NCBI GenBank assembly: GCA_015257485.1
Contig: JABZKC010000001.1
Location: forward strand, 19,567 to 83,566
DNA length: 64,000 nucleotides
Direction of reading: 5' to 3'
Origin: Nanosynbacter sp.
Lineage (GTDB): Bacteria > Patescibacteriota > Saccharimonadia > Saccharimonadales > Saccharimonadaceae
The notes beneath the pieces were generated by a model. It searched no databases. It worked only from the letters and a program-made list of their open reading frames with translations, and was not told the DNA's origin. The translations under genes were made by a program, and so were the position numbers. Shown here piece after piece: positions 26,440-35,781 of this stretch (its first letter is position 1; each line of letters starts with the position of its first letter).

Positions 26440-26625
26440 TTAATCAATCAAGCAATTCCCTCGCGAAACTTCATTCACTCCGCGTTTATCTAATAACCTC
26501 AAACGAAAAATCCGAAACAAACATCGCGCACAAATCGTTAGTCTCGGCAAACCATCAAAAATGTGGGAAGCTCTCTTTTCACTCCCGCATTCCACCGCAT
26601 GTCCACAAAGTCGACAATAGTGCAT
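26440..26625 (-). CDS. Small CxxC protein, zinc-ribbon-like
   Basis: A 61-residue Cys-rich basic protein with two CxxC pairs, CRLC at residues 4-7 and CARC near 38-41, plus an extra Cys between, as in a minimal zinc ribbon. It begins one base after the stop of the DUF4868 gene with GAGG ten bases before the ATG, and is followed by znuA after 41 bp, so it is cotranscribed with both. Its function is unknown. It might be a small nucleic-acid or protein adaptor, or a partner of the DUF4868 protein. The size makes a chance open frame possible, but Cys spacing and tight packing favour a gene. Confidence 0.55.
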   Translation of the reverse strand: MHYCRLCGHAVECGSEKRASHIFDGLPRLTICARCLFRIFRLRLLDKRGVNEVSRGNCLID

Positions 26626-26626
26626 T

Positions 26627-27646
26627 TTAGCCTCTTGGTGGTTCGCCTTCCGGCTCGTTTAATAATTTCTTTGACTTAATTTCGTAGCGCTTACCGTTAA
26701 TTGGCGAAACATAATAATCTTCGTTCAAAAGATTCACAAACATCGTCAAATCCTTATCATCCATCATGATAATCGCACCATCATCATCAGTCATAAGTTC
26801 GAGTTTCATCTCGTCTGCATAGTCCACCAATTGTTCTTGCGACATTTGCTCTTCGATGTTCATGTCTTGTAACTTCTTCACTAACGGTTTTTTGTCCATC
26901 AAAAGCGCATTCAAGGTCAAACCTTCCGCGAAAGAAAGTTTGTATTTTTCTTCAATTTCTTTCGCCTTCGCTTCCGCTAACATCTGTGATTTAAAATCGT
27001 ACTGGAAGAGATTTTCAAACTTCGTCTGGTTAAAAATCACTACCGATCCATCGACAAAGGCCACCTGATTATCATCTGGCATCTTCAAAGCCACTTCCGC
27101 GGAAAATGGTTCAAAACTTTCCCCATTCAATTCCCAAGAAGTCTTCGCGTTCAATGCAGAAGCGGCAGAAATTCCCTTCGCGATGTAAAAAACTTTCGTC
27201 CCATCATCACCACCTGGATAAGAAAACTTCGCAATAATTCCCTTCATCTTCTTGAACTGATGCTCATTATCCGTGAAATAATCGATATCCTTGTATTCTT
27301 TTTCAATCAAATTTAATAGACTTTCTGCGCGAATCACTTTCGAAAGATCCGTACGATAAATTACCTTATCTTCGCCGTCTGATTTTTCATACTCACGGCA
27401 TTCCAAACCTTTTTCAGCGCCCGAAATCACATAAGCGATTGCTTCCCCCATAAACATTTGCTTCACCGAATTAGTTAATTTTTCAGAATAGCGAATCTTA
27501 AACGGCGTGTAGTTTTTGTTAAACAAAAATAGTTCACACGACACATTATTTTTTACCTCATCAAGTTCATTCGCCCACAAAAATACATCAAAATCGTTCA
27601 ATTTTCGAATTTCAGAGTTCGTAATTTCAGTCTTTTCGGAATCCAT
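26627..27646 (-). CDS. DUF4868 (KwaB-like) protein
   Basis: A 339-residue soluble acidic protein. The central VVIFNQTKFENLFQYD, and the C-terminal NEDYYVSPINGKRYEIKSKKLL, resemble DUF4868, the domain of KwaB in the Kiwa anti-phage system, which binds DNA and acts with the membrane sensor KwaA. No KwaA-like four-helix membrane gene is adjacent; neighbours are the CYTH gene upstream and a small CxxC gene downstream. GAGGTGAT six bases before the ATG is a very good ribosome binding site. It may be a solitary defence gene or a housekeeping DUF4868 protein. The family call is from memory of motifs and needs a profile search. Confidence 0.5.
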   Translation of the reverse strand: MDSEKTEITNSEIRKLNDFDVFLWANELDEVKNNVSCELFLFNKNYTPFKIRYSEKLTNSVKQMFMGEAIAYVISGAEKGLECREYEKSDGEDKVIYRTDLSKVIRAESLLNLIEKEYKDIDYFTDNEHQFKKMKGIIAKFSYPGGDDGTKVFYIAKGISAASALNAKTSWELNGESFEPFSAEVALKMPDDNQVAFVDGSVVIFNQTKFENLFQYDFKSQMLAEAKAKEIEEKYKLSFAEGLTLNALLMDKKPLVKKLQDMNIEEQMSQEQLVDYADEMKLELMTDDDGAIIMMDDKDLTMFVNLLNEDYYVSPINGKRYEIKSKKLLNEPEGEPPRG

Positions 27647-27682
27647 ATCACCTCACTATTTTTCTATTAGTTTAGCACACTT

Positions 27683-28225
27683 TTACTTCGCTGTTTCGCC
27701 GTAAGTATCTTTTACCACCAAATCCGGCAAAATATTTAAGTCCATCATCAAAACTTCAATGCGGTTTCGTATTTCTTCGGCCTCTGATTCATTTTCCAAA
27801 ACCGCCTCGAACTTAATATAAGATTTTCGGCCATGCTCAATCTGATCAAGATAAATCGTAATCCCGTTCTCCAGTACCACTTCTTGGCGCGTTCTCGAAA
27901 CTTCCGATTGAATAATTAGTCCCATTTGTAATAAAATATTCGCCGCTTCTGCATAACTCGAAACCAAGGTTTCGTGCACCAGATCAATTTTCGACTTTTC
28001 GAGATGCCTCTTACAAATTAGGCTATAACGCGCCGGTCGATCCACCGCCTTTACATCCATTCTTAAGATCATTCTAGCAAAATTATTGTGTTCTTCGTAA
28101 TTTCGTGGCACAAAAATTCGTGAGTGCTGCCAATACATTGGATCAAAATCATAACCCAGATTCATCAAGCGATTTTCTAGTTTATCAGCGTCTCTAACTT
28201 CTGCTTTGACAATAATTTTCTTCAT
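27683..28225 (-). CDS. CYTH-like protein
   Basis: A 180-residue protein resembling the CYTH (adenylate cyclase class IV / triphosphate tunnel) fold: an N-terminal KAEVRD strand with an acidic residue, a basic KRHLEKS segment in the middle, and a C-terminal ITIYLDQIEHGRKSYIKFEAVL motif, which is the typical strand pair of the tunnel. The N-terminal ExExK signature is incomplete, so triphosphatase activity is uncertain. It overlaps rnhA by four bases and is at the end of the pilus operon, which says little about function. Substrates could be inorganic triphosphate or a nucleotide. Confidence 0.65.
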   Translation of the reverse strand: MKKIIVKAEVRDADKLENRLMNLGYDFDPMYWQHSRIFVPRNYEEHNNFARMILRMDVKAVDRPARYSLICKRHLEKSKIDLVHETLVSSYAEAANILLQMGLIIQSEVSRTRQEVVLENGITIYLDQIEHGRKSYIKFEAVLENESEAEEIRNRIEVLMMDLNILPDLVVKDTYGETAK

Positions 28226-28677
28226 TCCTCACTCGTTTCCACCGTTAAAATTTCTAGCCCAGAATAATTTTGATTTTCTCGTGCCTTGTTCGCCCACTCA
28301 TCAGCTAGCTCATTCTCTGCCGTGCCATTATGGCCACGTACCCAGACCAATTTTGCGTTTGCCTCCCTGTAAGCTTTGAACACTTTTTTTACTAAACCTA
28401 AATTTTTAATTGGTCCGCTCTTTTTCTTCCAACCGTTCTTTTCCCAACCTGGCGCCCATTTTGTCAGCACATTAATCCAAAATTCTGAGTCCGTCCAAAT
28501 TTCCGCTTCCTCGCCCGCTAACACCTTTAAGGCTTCCAGAATCGCCGAACCCTCCATCCGGATATTTGTCGTCAAATCTTCTCGCCCCATCGCTACCGGT
28601 TTATTATTTTCAATTACAGAAAATCCCCCCGGCCCCGGATTCGGTGACGCGCTTCCATCTGTCCATAATTTTCTCAT
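28222..28677 (-). CDS. rnhA: Ribonuclease HI
   Basis: An RNase H fold protein of about 151 residues that cuts RNA in RNA-DNA hybrids. The acidic DEDD site is visible: Asp in LWTDGSASPNPG, Glu in RMEGSAILEAL, Asp in IWTDSEFW and the last Asp in NELADEWAN after a RGHNGTAEN loop. An upstream in-frame ATG at 28737 exists, but the start at 28677 is preceded by GAGGT and follows the pilC stop by seven bases; the longer form would lie inside pilC. Housekeeping gene that has become attached to the pilus operon. Confidence 0.95.
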   Translation of the reverse strand: MRKLWTDGSASPNPGPGGFSVIENNKPVAMGREDLTTNIRMEGSAILEALKVLAGEEAEIWTDSEFWINVLTKWAPGWEKNGWKKKSGPIKNLGLVKKVFKAYREANAKLVWVRGHNGTAENELADEWANKARENQNYSGLEILTVETSEE

Positions 28678-28684
28678 TTTACCT

Positions 28685-29896
28685 CTATTTCTGAATTTGC
28701 GACACCAATTGATAAATCGGCATAAGCACACCGGCAATAATTACTGCAACCATCAAGGTCATAATTACCAACATAATCGGCTCAATCAATGTCGAAATCG
28801 TATTAATTTGCTGATCTAATTCGTCCTCATAGACGTTCGCTGCCTTACCCAGCATTTCATCAATTTTACCAGATTCTTCACCAATCGCCGCCATTTGTGG
28901 CAGTAAAGGCAAAATATAATTTAGCTCTTTCAAAGATGCCGACAAGGTTTTACCCTGTTTCACCTTTTCTGAAACTTCCTTGATTTGTTCTTCCATAACC
29001 AAGTTATTAATCGCTTCTGCTGAAATTGCCAAAGTATCCTGAATTGACACACCTGTCGAAAGCAAGTTTTCCGCCGTACGCGCGAAACGCCCATTATATA
29101 GACGCCAAAACATCAATTTGAATACCGGCATATTCAATTTAATCCTTGCTAAAATATGTCGGCCACTATCGGTACGCACGAACTGGAATACAAAATAGAT
29201 AATCAAACCCAGCACGATCGTCACCAACCACCACATATTCACTAAGAAATTCGTGACCGCCACCAGCATATTAGTGATCGCTGGTAAATCTTTTCCAAGA
29301 TCATGGTAAAGCTGTTGCACCTGTGGCACCACACCAATCACCATAAATAAAAGCACGCCAATAATTACCGCAAGCACAATTGCCGGATAGGTCAAAGAGT
29401 TCTTAATTCTTGTCACCATCGCATAATCTTTTTCTTGTTGATTAGCTAGTCGTTTTAGTGACATATCTAAAGTACCGGAAGACTCACCAGCTTTTAGTAG
29501 TGCTAAATAAATTCGATTAAACACTTCTGGAAATTTTGCACAGGCTTGGGTTAGACTTCTACCTGCCTCCACATCTGCCAAAATCGATTCCGTGATGCGA
29601 CGCATTGGTTTACTTCCCGTCTGCTCAATCAAAACTCTCAAGGAATTCGAAAGTGGCAATCCCGCCCCAATCAAAGTCGAAAATTGTCTGGTAAAAACGA
29701 TTTTATCTTTCGTGGTAACCTTGTTTTTGAATTTATCAAAAAAACTGTCGCCCGAAGTATCTTCCGTCACCGTATCAGGAGTATAACCACGCTCGATCAA
29801 AAGCTTACCGGCTGCACGTTCACTCTCTGCCTGAATTACACCCTTAATGATTGCGCCCGACTTACTATCACGGGCCTTATAAATATATCGATTCAT
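28685..29896 (-). CDS. pilC: Type IV pilus platform protein PilC
   Basis: A 403-residue inner-membrane platform of the T2SS_F family. The N-terminus shows KARDSKSGAIIKGVIQAES, then two repeated GspF domains, each with GLPLSNSLRVL or GVSIQDTLAI, GRSLTQA or GKTLSAS and a long helix (TYPAIVLAVIIGVLLFMVI and its counterpart), with a C-terminal helix LIEPIMLVIMTLMVAVIIAGVL. It anchors the ATPases PilB and PilT. The ATG overlaps the pilT stop by one base. Confidence 0.96.
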   Translation of the reverse strand: MNRYIYKARDSKSGAIIKGVIQAESERAAGKLLIERGYTPDTVTEDTSGDSFFDKFKNKVTTKDKIVFTRQFSTLIGAGLPLSNSLRVLIEQTGSKPMRRITESILADVEAGRSLTQACAKFPEVFNRIYLALLKAGESSGTLDMSLKRLANQQEKDYAMVTRIKNSLTYPAIVLAVIIGVLLFMVIGVVPQVQQLYHDLGKDLPAITNMLVAVTNFLVNMWWLVTIVLGLIIYFVFQFVRTDSGRHILARIKLNMPVFKLMFWRLYNGRFARTAENLLSTGVSIQDTLAISAEAINNLVMEEQIKEVSEKVKQGKTLSASLKELNYILPLLPQMAAIGEESGKIDEMLGKAANVYEDELDQQINTISTLIEPIMLVIMTLMVAVIIAGVLMPIYQLVSQIQK

Positions 29897-31047
29897 TAGG
29901 CGCCTTTCACAATCCTTTCAAATTCACGTACATCTACTGCATATTCTCTTGCGCTATCATAAGTTACTGTTCCTTGTTGTACTAATTTTGCCAAAGTACG
30001 GTCCATGGTTTGCATACCTTCTGAAGCACCAGTCTGAATTGCCGTATCTAATTGATGAGTTTTTCCTTCACGAATAATCGAGCGAATTGCCGTGTTCGCC
30101 ACCATAATTTCTGCCGCACAAACACGTCCGCCACCAATTGCTGGCACTAGACGCTGAGAACAAACTGCCATCAAAATCCCTGCGAGCTGTGAACGAATTT
30201 GCGGTTGTTGCTCTGCTGGGAATACGTCAATCATACGGTCCACTGATTGTGCTGCCGAATTGGTATGTAGTGTCGCGAATACCAAGTGACCAGTTTCCGC
30301 AATCGTAATCGCCGCACTAATTGTCTCGAGGTCACGCATCTCACCGAGTAGTACCACATCTGGATCTTCACGTAGAGCCGACTTTAAAGCCCGACTAAAC
30401 GAATACGTATCATAATGTACTTCGCGCTGCGCCACCAAACTTCGCTTCGATTTATGCGTAAACTCAATCGGATCTTCAATTGTCAAAATATGCACCGATT
30501 TTTCACTATTAATCTTATTAATAATTGCTGCCAGTGTCGTCGATTTACCAGAACCAGTCGGGCCCGTCACCAAAACCAAACCACGTGGATAATCGGAAAA
30601 ACCTGAAATCACCTGGGGCATACCTAATTCTTCAATCGTTGGCATCTTAGTTGGAATCAAACGAAAAGCCGCTGCAAGATGGCCTTTTTCATTAAAGGCA
30701 TTCACACGAAAACGCGCAATTTCCCCGAAAGCAAACGAATAGTCAAACTCTTTATCCTTCGCCAAAGTTTCACGTTGCATCGAATCTAGCGTCGAGAAAA
30801 TCAAAGTGTCCACAATCTCCGTTGTCAAAATTGGTGTGTTTGGAATTGGTGCTAGTGACCCGTCAATACGTAAAATTGGTGGTAATCCCACCTGAATATG
30901 CAAATCCGAAGCCCCATACTTAATACAGGCTTCTAGTAATGTCTCAATTTTTACGGAATTTGGCACTGCGATTGGCGATGAAGCAGCTGCAGCGGCCTGT
31001 GCTGCGGCTGCTGAGTGTACACTCGTCTGTGCTTGATTTTCTTGCAT
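29896..31047 (-). CDS. pilT: Type IV pilus retraction ATPase PilT
   Basis: A 383-residue retraction motor. An Ala-rich N-terminal tail (residues 1-30, AAAAQAAAAASS) precedes LLEACIKYGASDLHIQVG, the PilT PAS-like domain. Walker A GPTGSGKST, Asp box LTIEDPIEFTHKS, Walker B DVVLLGEMRD and His box FATLHTNSA follow, and the C-terminal SEGMQTMDRTLAKLV is the AIRNLIRE-type region of PilT. The presence of a retraction motor implies twitching or DNA uptake, both plausible for an epibiont. It starts 44 bp after pilB. Confidence 0.95.
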   Translation of the reverse strand: MQENQAQTSVHSAAAAQAAAAASSPIAVPNSVKIETLLEACIKYGASDLHIQVGLPPILRIDGSLAPIPNTPILTTEIVDTLIFSTLDSMQRETLAKDKEFDYSFAFGEIARFRVNAFNEKGHLAAAFRLIPTKMPTIEELGMPQVISGFSDYPRGLVLVTGPTGSGKSTTLAAIINKINSEKSVHILTIEDPIEFTHKSKRSLVAQREVHYDTYSFSRALKSALREDPDVVLLGEMRDLETISAAITIAETGHLVFATLHTNSAAQSVDRMIDVFPAEQQPQIRSQLAGILMAVCSQRLVPAIGGGRVCAAEIMVANTAIRSIIREGKTHQLDTAIQTGASEGMQTMDRTLAKLVQQGTVTYDSAREYAVDVREFERIVKGA

Positions 31048-31091
31048 ATTTACCTCTTATCTTTATTTTACCATAAACTTTTTTATCTTCA

Positions 31092-32843
31092 CTACGCCAA
31101 ATCTGACGCTACGCGATTTACCTCACTTACGGTTGTCACTCCAGTCAGCGCCTTTAACATTCCATCTTGTCGCATCGTCAAAGTACCTTTTTCTTTCGCC
31201 AGTTGCATAATCTCTGAAGATGTTGCGTGTTTCACAATCATCTTCTGGATATCATCATCAACTTCAATTGTTTCATAAAGACCCACACGTCCCTTATATC
31301 CACCCGGCGTTTCCCTTTCGTCAATTCCCCGCATCATTGAGTAGCCATTCGGATTCACTACTGGAAGTCCCGGATACCCCAAATCTTCCGACACCATCGC
31401 CACCTGTTCTTGACTTTGTGGCAATAATTTCGCTACCAAATCATTAATTTGTTTGGTTTCCATTTCCGTTGAATGCACCACTTCCCGCTTCGGGGCTACA
31501 CGACGCACCAAACGCTGACCAATCACCGTATTTAGTGTCGATGCTAGAAGATATGGTTCAATTCCCATATCTAGAAGCCTTGGCAAAATACCTGCCGCCG
31601 AGTTAGTATGCAAAGTCGAAAATACCAAGTGTCCAGTTAGCGATGCCTGTACGGCTAAGTTAGCCGTTTCCGCATCACGAATCTCACCCACCATTACTAC
31701 ATCTGGGTCTTGACGTAAAATACTACGCAACCCCGTCGCAAAAGTTAGACCAGCATCCACATTCACCTGAATCTGATTCACACCGCCCATCTTATATTCG
31801 ACCGGATCTTCCAGAGTCACGATATTAATCCTGTCGGATTTGATTCGTTTAACCAAAGCATAAAGCGTCGTCGATTTACCAGAACCCGTCGGCCCAGAAG
31901 TCAAAATCATTCCATTCGGACGTTCAATCCCCCGCTGCACCATCGCTAGTGCATGTCCCGTCATCCCCATCTGCTCGATATCGAGCGTCGTCCCACTTTT
32001 ATCCAAAATACGAATCACCACCTGTTCCCCCCAAATCACTGGTGAAACTGCGATACGTAAATCAATTTCTGTACCATCTACCGACACCGTGAACTGACCG
32101 TCTTGTGGCACCCGGTGCTCATCAATCTTTAAGTTCGCTAAAATCTTAATCCTTGAAACTAGCGCTGGTTCTATCGATTTTGGCAATTCCATTACCTTAC
32201 GTAAAACCCCATCCACTCGGTAACGTACTACCAGTGTTGTCTCCAGTGGCTCAATATGAATATCTGAAGCTTTTGTTTTCGTCGCATAATCTAAAATCGT
32301 GGTGAGTGCCTTCGAAATTGGTGAATCCTGTGTAATCGTTTTTACACTTGAAGAATTTACATCTTCCTCATCACTATTTTTGACCGCTTTTTCCACCGCG
32401 CGAAAATCCCCCTGATACTGAGCAATCGCACTTTTAATTCCTGCCTCGCTGGCCACCATGCCGCGAATCTGTTTTTGGGTCAAAGTCGAAAGATAATCAA
32501 TCTGTTGCACATTCGAGACGTCCAACATCGCCACATAAAGAATTCCGTTTTTCTCCCCTAGTGGCACTACCATCAATCTTGAAACTACATCGTAAGGTAG
32601 TAATGTCAAAATCTCGCGGTCCATTTTCACGTTATGCAGACTCACATACGGCACATTCATAATCACTGCCGTCGCATGTGAAATAGTCTCAACATCACAA
32701 ATTTTTTGCGCTACCAAATTTGCAAGTAATGGCTGTTTACGTTTTTCTGCCTCTTCTACTACTCTTTTTACGTCTGGCTCAAAAACCAACCCTTCCCTTA
32801 TCAAGAGCTGGATCACTTTTTCCTGCGAGTCATGCGTAAACAA
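31092..32843 (-). CDS. pilB: Type IV pilus assembly ATPase PilB
   Basis: A 583-residue extension motor. Residues 1-150 are the T2SSE_N domain (RVVEEAEKRKQPLL), then the ATPase core with ASDIHIEPLE, Walker A GPTGSGKSTTLYAL, VTLEDPVEYK, Walker B DVVMVGEIRDAETA and FSTLHTNSAAG. The Cys tetrad usually present in PilB after VIGQRLVRR is missing: the sequence continues VAPKRE without Cys, so this enzyme lacks the zinc knuckle. The gene has an 11-bp gap to the upstream small gene. Confidence 0.95.
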   Translation of the reverse strand: MFTHDSQEKVIQLLIREGLVFEPDVKRVVEEAEKRKQPLLANLVAQKICDVETISHATAVIMNVPYVSLHNVKMDREILTLLPYDVVSRLMVVPLGEKNGILYVAMLDVSNVQQIDYLSTLTQKQIRGMVASEAGIKSAIAQYQGDFRAVEKAVKNSDEEDVNSSSVKTITQDSPISKALTTILDYATKTKASDIHIEPLETTLVVRYRVDGVLRKVMELPKSIEPALVSRIKILANLKIDEHRVPQDGQFTVSVDGTEIDLRIAVSPVIWGEQVVIRILDKSGTTLDIEQMGMTGHALAMVQRGIERPNGMILTSGPTGSGKSTTLYALVKRIKSDRINIVTLEDPVEYKMGGVNQIQVNVDAGLTFATGLRSILRQDPDVVMVGEIRDAETANLAVQASLTGHLVFSTLHTNSAAGILPRLLDMGIEPYLLASTLNTVIGQRLVRRVAPKREVVHSTEMETKQINDLVAKLLPQSQEQVAMVSEDLGYPGLPVVNPNGYSMMRGIDERETPGGYKGRVGLYETIEVDDDIQKMIVKHATSSEIMQLAKEKGTLTMRQDGMLKALTGVTTVSEVNRVASDLA

Positions 32844-32854
32844 AATCTTTTCCT

Positions 32855-33280
32855 TTAATTTTCTTTCTTAGTTTCTGAAGTTTTATCTGAATCCACCTTC
32901 ATCTTAGAATCTTGATCTTCACCATCAGAAGTTTTTTCGGCTTCTTCTTTTTTCTCTTCTACCTCTTTTTCTTTTTTCTCTTCTTCTGCCGCAGTCTCCG
33001 GCGTAGCGCGACCACAAGCCACTAATTCGGCGCGGTCCAAAATACCGTTACGGTCCACATCTTCACAACTACCCACATAAACTTCTACCGTTGGGTTAAT
33101 CGCATCTACATTGAAGACTTCCGGATCAGGACTCGTCAAATCTGCTGTGATTTTACCAATTGTCTTATGCTTTAAATATTTAGCATCTGGATCACCCAAT
33201 AAGAAGCTTGACGCGATGAAAGTAAGCAAGATCCCTACACTAGCAACAAAAGTTACTGTAAAGATATCCGAGCGTTTCAT
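32855..33280 (-). CDS. Pilus-operon protein with Ca-binding loop
   Basis: A 141-residue bitopic protein, one N-terminal helix (IFTVTFVASVGILLTFIASSF), an extracytoplasmic part, and a low-complexity Glu/Lys tail from about residue 95. A 12-residue EF-hand-like loop, DVDRNGILDRAE, is framed by two Cys (CEDVDRNG...VACG). The same framed loop occurs in the next gene upstream. By position it takes the place of PilP or another lipoprotein-like pilus factor, but no sequence match is visible. It overlaps the PilO-like gene by four bases and precedes pilB. Confidence 0.75.
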   Translation of the reverse strand: MKRSDIFTVTFVASVGILLTFIASSFLLGDPDAKYLKHKTIGKITADLTSPDPEVFNVDAINPTVEVYVGSCEDVDRNGILDRAELVACGRATPETAAEEEKKEKEVEEKKEEAEKTSDGEDQDSKMKVDSDKTSETKKEN

Positions 33281-34263
33281 TTCTCATCCTCCTTTTCTTT
33301 TTTCTTTGCTTCTTCTGCTTCTTTTTTCTTGGCTTTTTCCTCAGCCTTTTTCTTCGCCGCCTCGTCTGCCTTGTCTTTCGACTCCTGAGTACGTGCCTTA
33401 TTTGAGGCATAAACCGTCGCATCCTTTTCGCGCACCGCCGCACCTTTTGTATAGTACGCTGCACCCTGTGCCGTTAATTCAAGTTTTGAAGATTCTGTTG
33501 AAAGATTCGAACTCCACTTAATCTGTGCACTTTCGATATTAAAAGAGCGAATCGATTTTTCCAAATTTGAAAGCACCTTCATCGTGTCTTTTTCGTCTTT
33601 TTTCACCGAAATCGAAACTGGGATGGTTGAGACACCCGGGATTCCACTATTCTTGTATGAATTACCCGGAGATAGTTGCTCCGGCTCAAATCCTGATAGC
33701 AGGAAAATTTGGTTGATGGAAGCGAGCAAGGCTTCATCGTTCTTTTGTGCCGGCAAGGCATCCGGAATCACCCGCAGTGCCGAACACATTTTAATCATCT
33801 TCAAATTGTAAGCCTTTTCATTATCGTTCTTAGAATTCAAATACAACTTCGAATAGTCAATGCGATTTTTTTGATTATCAAAACAACTCTTCTGACCATC
33901 GCGCGCAATCGATTCTAGGTTTGTATTATTCGCCATTGTCACCAAAGCGTTATAACGCAACGTATTTGCCATCTTCGAAACATCCACCTTGTTTGGATCG
34001 CATTTCGCCAGTTCCTTGTCATTATACTTACCATCCTTATCGGTATCTTCACAAATTCCCACATTCTTAATTGTTTGGTAATAATTATTAATCGAAGTAT
34101 CACGCGAAGCAATCACCTTACTATTGAAGCTCATATATTTAATGAAATAAATCGAAAGTACCATACAAATTCCGAAACAGACTGAGGCCGCCAAAACAAT
34201 CAAAGTAATTTGTTGTCTAATCTTATTCATTCGTACGCGTTTTGTTAAAATTAATTCGCTCAT
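33277..34263 (-). CDS. PilO-like pilus assembly protein
   Basis: A 328-residue bitopic protein: helix near residues 18-43 (TLIVLAASVCFGICMVLSIYF), an extracytoplasmic domain with PilO-like alternation, and a C-terminal Lys/Glu/Ala tail of about 50 residues. DTDKDGKYNDKE between two Cys (CEDTDKDG...LAKC) is an EF-hand-like calcium loop. The SQIKWSSNLS... beta-rich region near 230 fits the ferredoxin-like PilO fold loosely. Position after the PilN-like gene supports a PilO role in the alignment complex. Confidence in the exact name is moderate. Confidence 0.65.
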   Translation of the reverse strand: MSELILTKRVRMNKIRQQITLIVLAASVCFGICMVLSIYFIKYMSFNSKVIASRDTSINNYYQTIKNVGICEDTDKDGKYNDKELAKCDPNKVDVSKMANTLRYNALVTMANNTNLESIARDGQKSCFDNQKNRIDYSKLYLNSKNDNEKAYNLKMIKMCSALRVIPDALPAQKNDEALLASINQIFLLSGFEPEQLSPGNSYKNSGIPGVSTIPVSISVKKDEKDTMKVLSNLEKSIRSFNIESAQIKWSSNLSTESSKLELTAQGAAYYTKGAAVREKDATVYASNKARTQESKDKADEAAKKKAEEKAKKKEAEEAKKKEKEDEK

Positions 34264-34275
34264 TTTTTACCTTCT

Positions 34276-35781
34276 TTAATTGTTTGTTCCTGATGAAGTT
34301 TTCTGCCCCACACATTCCGCATCGTCTCTTGCACAATCCTTGGCTGGTGCAGCAAACATGCCTTCCACCTGGAGATAAGAGTCGGTCACGTTTTGACCAG
34401 AAGGGCCAAATGTTAAAATGTGCTTATTCGTAAACTTAAAGAGCTCTGGATCTACATTGATAATCGTCGAAAAACGAAGTACTAAGTTTGAGCTTGAATC
34501 ACGACCGTTCGAAGAATCCGTCACACGAATGCCATTTGGCACCATTAAACATTTGTTCTCTGCCGACCATTTCACATTATCGCCGTTCTTTTCGCCCTTA
34601 TAAGTAATACAGCTACTTTCGAAGTGCGGCACGCTCGAAATTTTACCATCCAATCCCATCGAAGGTGTGTAGATGTAATTTTTTACATTCTTAATTTTCT
34701 GCGTGCGAGTCTTCACACCATTTACTTCCGATTCTGACACTTCTGTATTGGTATCAATCGTGTCTTGGATTCCATCATCTGCCGTACGCATTTTTTCATG
34801 CTTATACCAAAGGTCAAATAATGGACTACGCCAAATCTTTTCATCTGGGATAATCGTCTGAATATCTGTCTTGACTACATCACCATTATTTTCTACATTA
34901 CCACTCTTTTCCGTATTTTCCACATGCTCAACATCGTCTGAAACGTTCGATTTTGTCTTTACTTTCCCGAAGTCGCCATTCAATTTCGTATTTGAAACAT
35001 CGGAATTATTATTTGATTGACTTAAGGCATCCCTCTTTTGATGATCATTTCGTGCTGGATCACAGTCGGTTAATCCACGCTTCCAAATCGCATAAGTATT
35101 ACCATTATCAGTCAAAATATTTCCCGCCGAATCCGTTTCCTCAATACACCTTGATGGAATCAAATTCCCTTGTGTATCCACATAACGTCCATAGTCATAC
35201 TTCATCAAATTCACTGATTTCTTAAATGACTCTAGTACGCGGTAATCAATATATGGTTCCTCCCCCGCATTCGCCTGGGCATCGAAATTAATCGTTGAGT
35301 TCGAAAGATTCACGTTTAAGTCCGAAATCTTAATTGTATCTTTGTTGGTTGGGAAAAGATTTTTTAACACCGGAAAGACTCGTGACAGAACCGAACGTTT
35401 ATCATTAATGCTTTTTAGTTTTGCCAGCTGGTCCTGAATATTCAAGAAATCTGGCAATTCCGAATACTCCTTAATTGTCGAAGAGAGATTATCAATATGC
35501 TTACCTTGGCTATCAATCGTCAAATCTTGCGTCCCCTTAATCACTGCCAGAAACGCCGTAAAGACTGCTGATCCAATAATTACTAGTACTGAAACAAAAA
35601 CAATCGTGTTGCGTAGTTTCATCAACTTCAACATATCGGTCTTAATATCTGGCACCAAATTAATTTCATACTTACCAGTTTGACCCGTCATCATTTCATT
35701 GTCATCTTCACCAGTGAAAATACTTTTGATCACACCTGGAATATCAGAAAGATGCATGGTTTTAAAATCAATTTTTTTCAT
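34276..35781 (-). CDS. PilN-like pilus assembly protein
   Basis: A 501-residue bitopic protein. A short cytosolic stretch with KYEINLVPDIK (the PilN consensus that binds PilM) precedes the helix VFVSVLVIIGSAVFTAFLAVI, then a large extracytoplasmic region. PilN usually has about 200 residues; here there is an expansion with Asn/Asp/Ser-rich linkers (SNVSDDVEHVENTEKSGNV). Its ATG overlaps the pilM stop by one base, typical for a PilM-PilN pair. The extra domain may take over functions of PilP or PilQ, which are not present. Confidence 0.75.
   Translation of the reverse strand: MKKIDFKTMHLSDIPGVIKSIFTGEDDNEMMTGQTGKYEINLVPDIKTDMLKLMKLRNTIVFVSVLVIIGSAVFTAFLAVIKGTQDLTIDSQGKHIDNLSSTIKEYSELPDFLNIQDQLAKLKSINDKRSVLSRVFPVLKNLFPTNKDTIKISDLNVNLSNSTINFDAQANAGEEPYIDYRVLESFKKSVNLMKYDYGRYVDTQGNLIPSRCIEETDSAGNILTDNGNTYAIWKRGLTDCDPARNDHQKRDALSQSNNNSDVSNTKLNGDFGKVKTKSNVSDDVEHVENTEKSGNVENNGDVVKTDIQTIIPDEKIWRSPLFDLWYKHEKMRTADDGIQDTIDTNTEVSESEVNGVKTRTQKIKNVKNYIYTPSMGLDGKISSVPHFESSCITYKGEKNGDNVKWSAENKCLMVPNGIRVTDSSNGRDSSSNLVLRFSTIINVDPELFKFTNKHILTFGPSGQNVTDSYLQVEGMFAAPAKDCARDDAECVGQKTSSGTNN

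Noticed and set aside
26440..27646. Complete Kiwa defence system
   Set aside because: There is no KwaA-like multi-helix membrane protein next to the DUF4868-like gene; only the single component is proposed.
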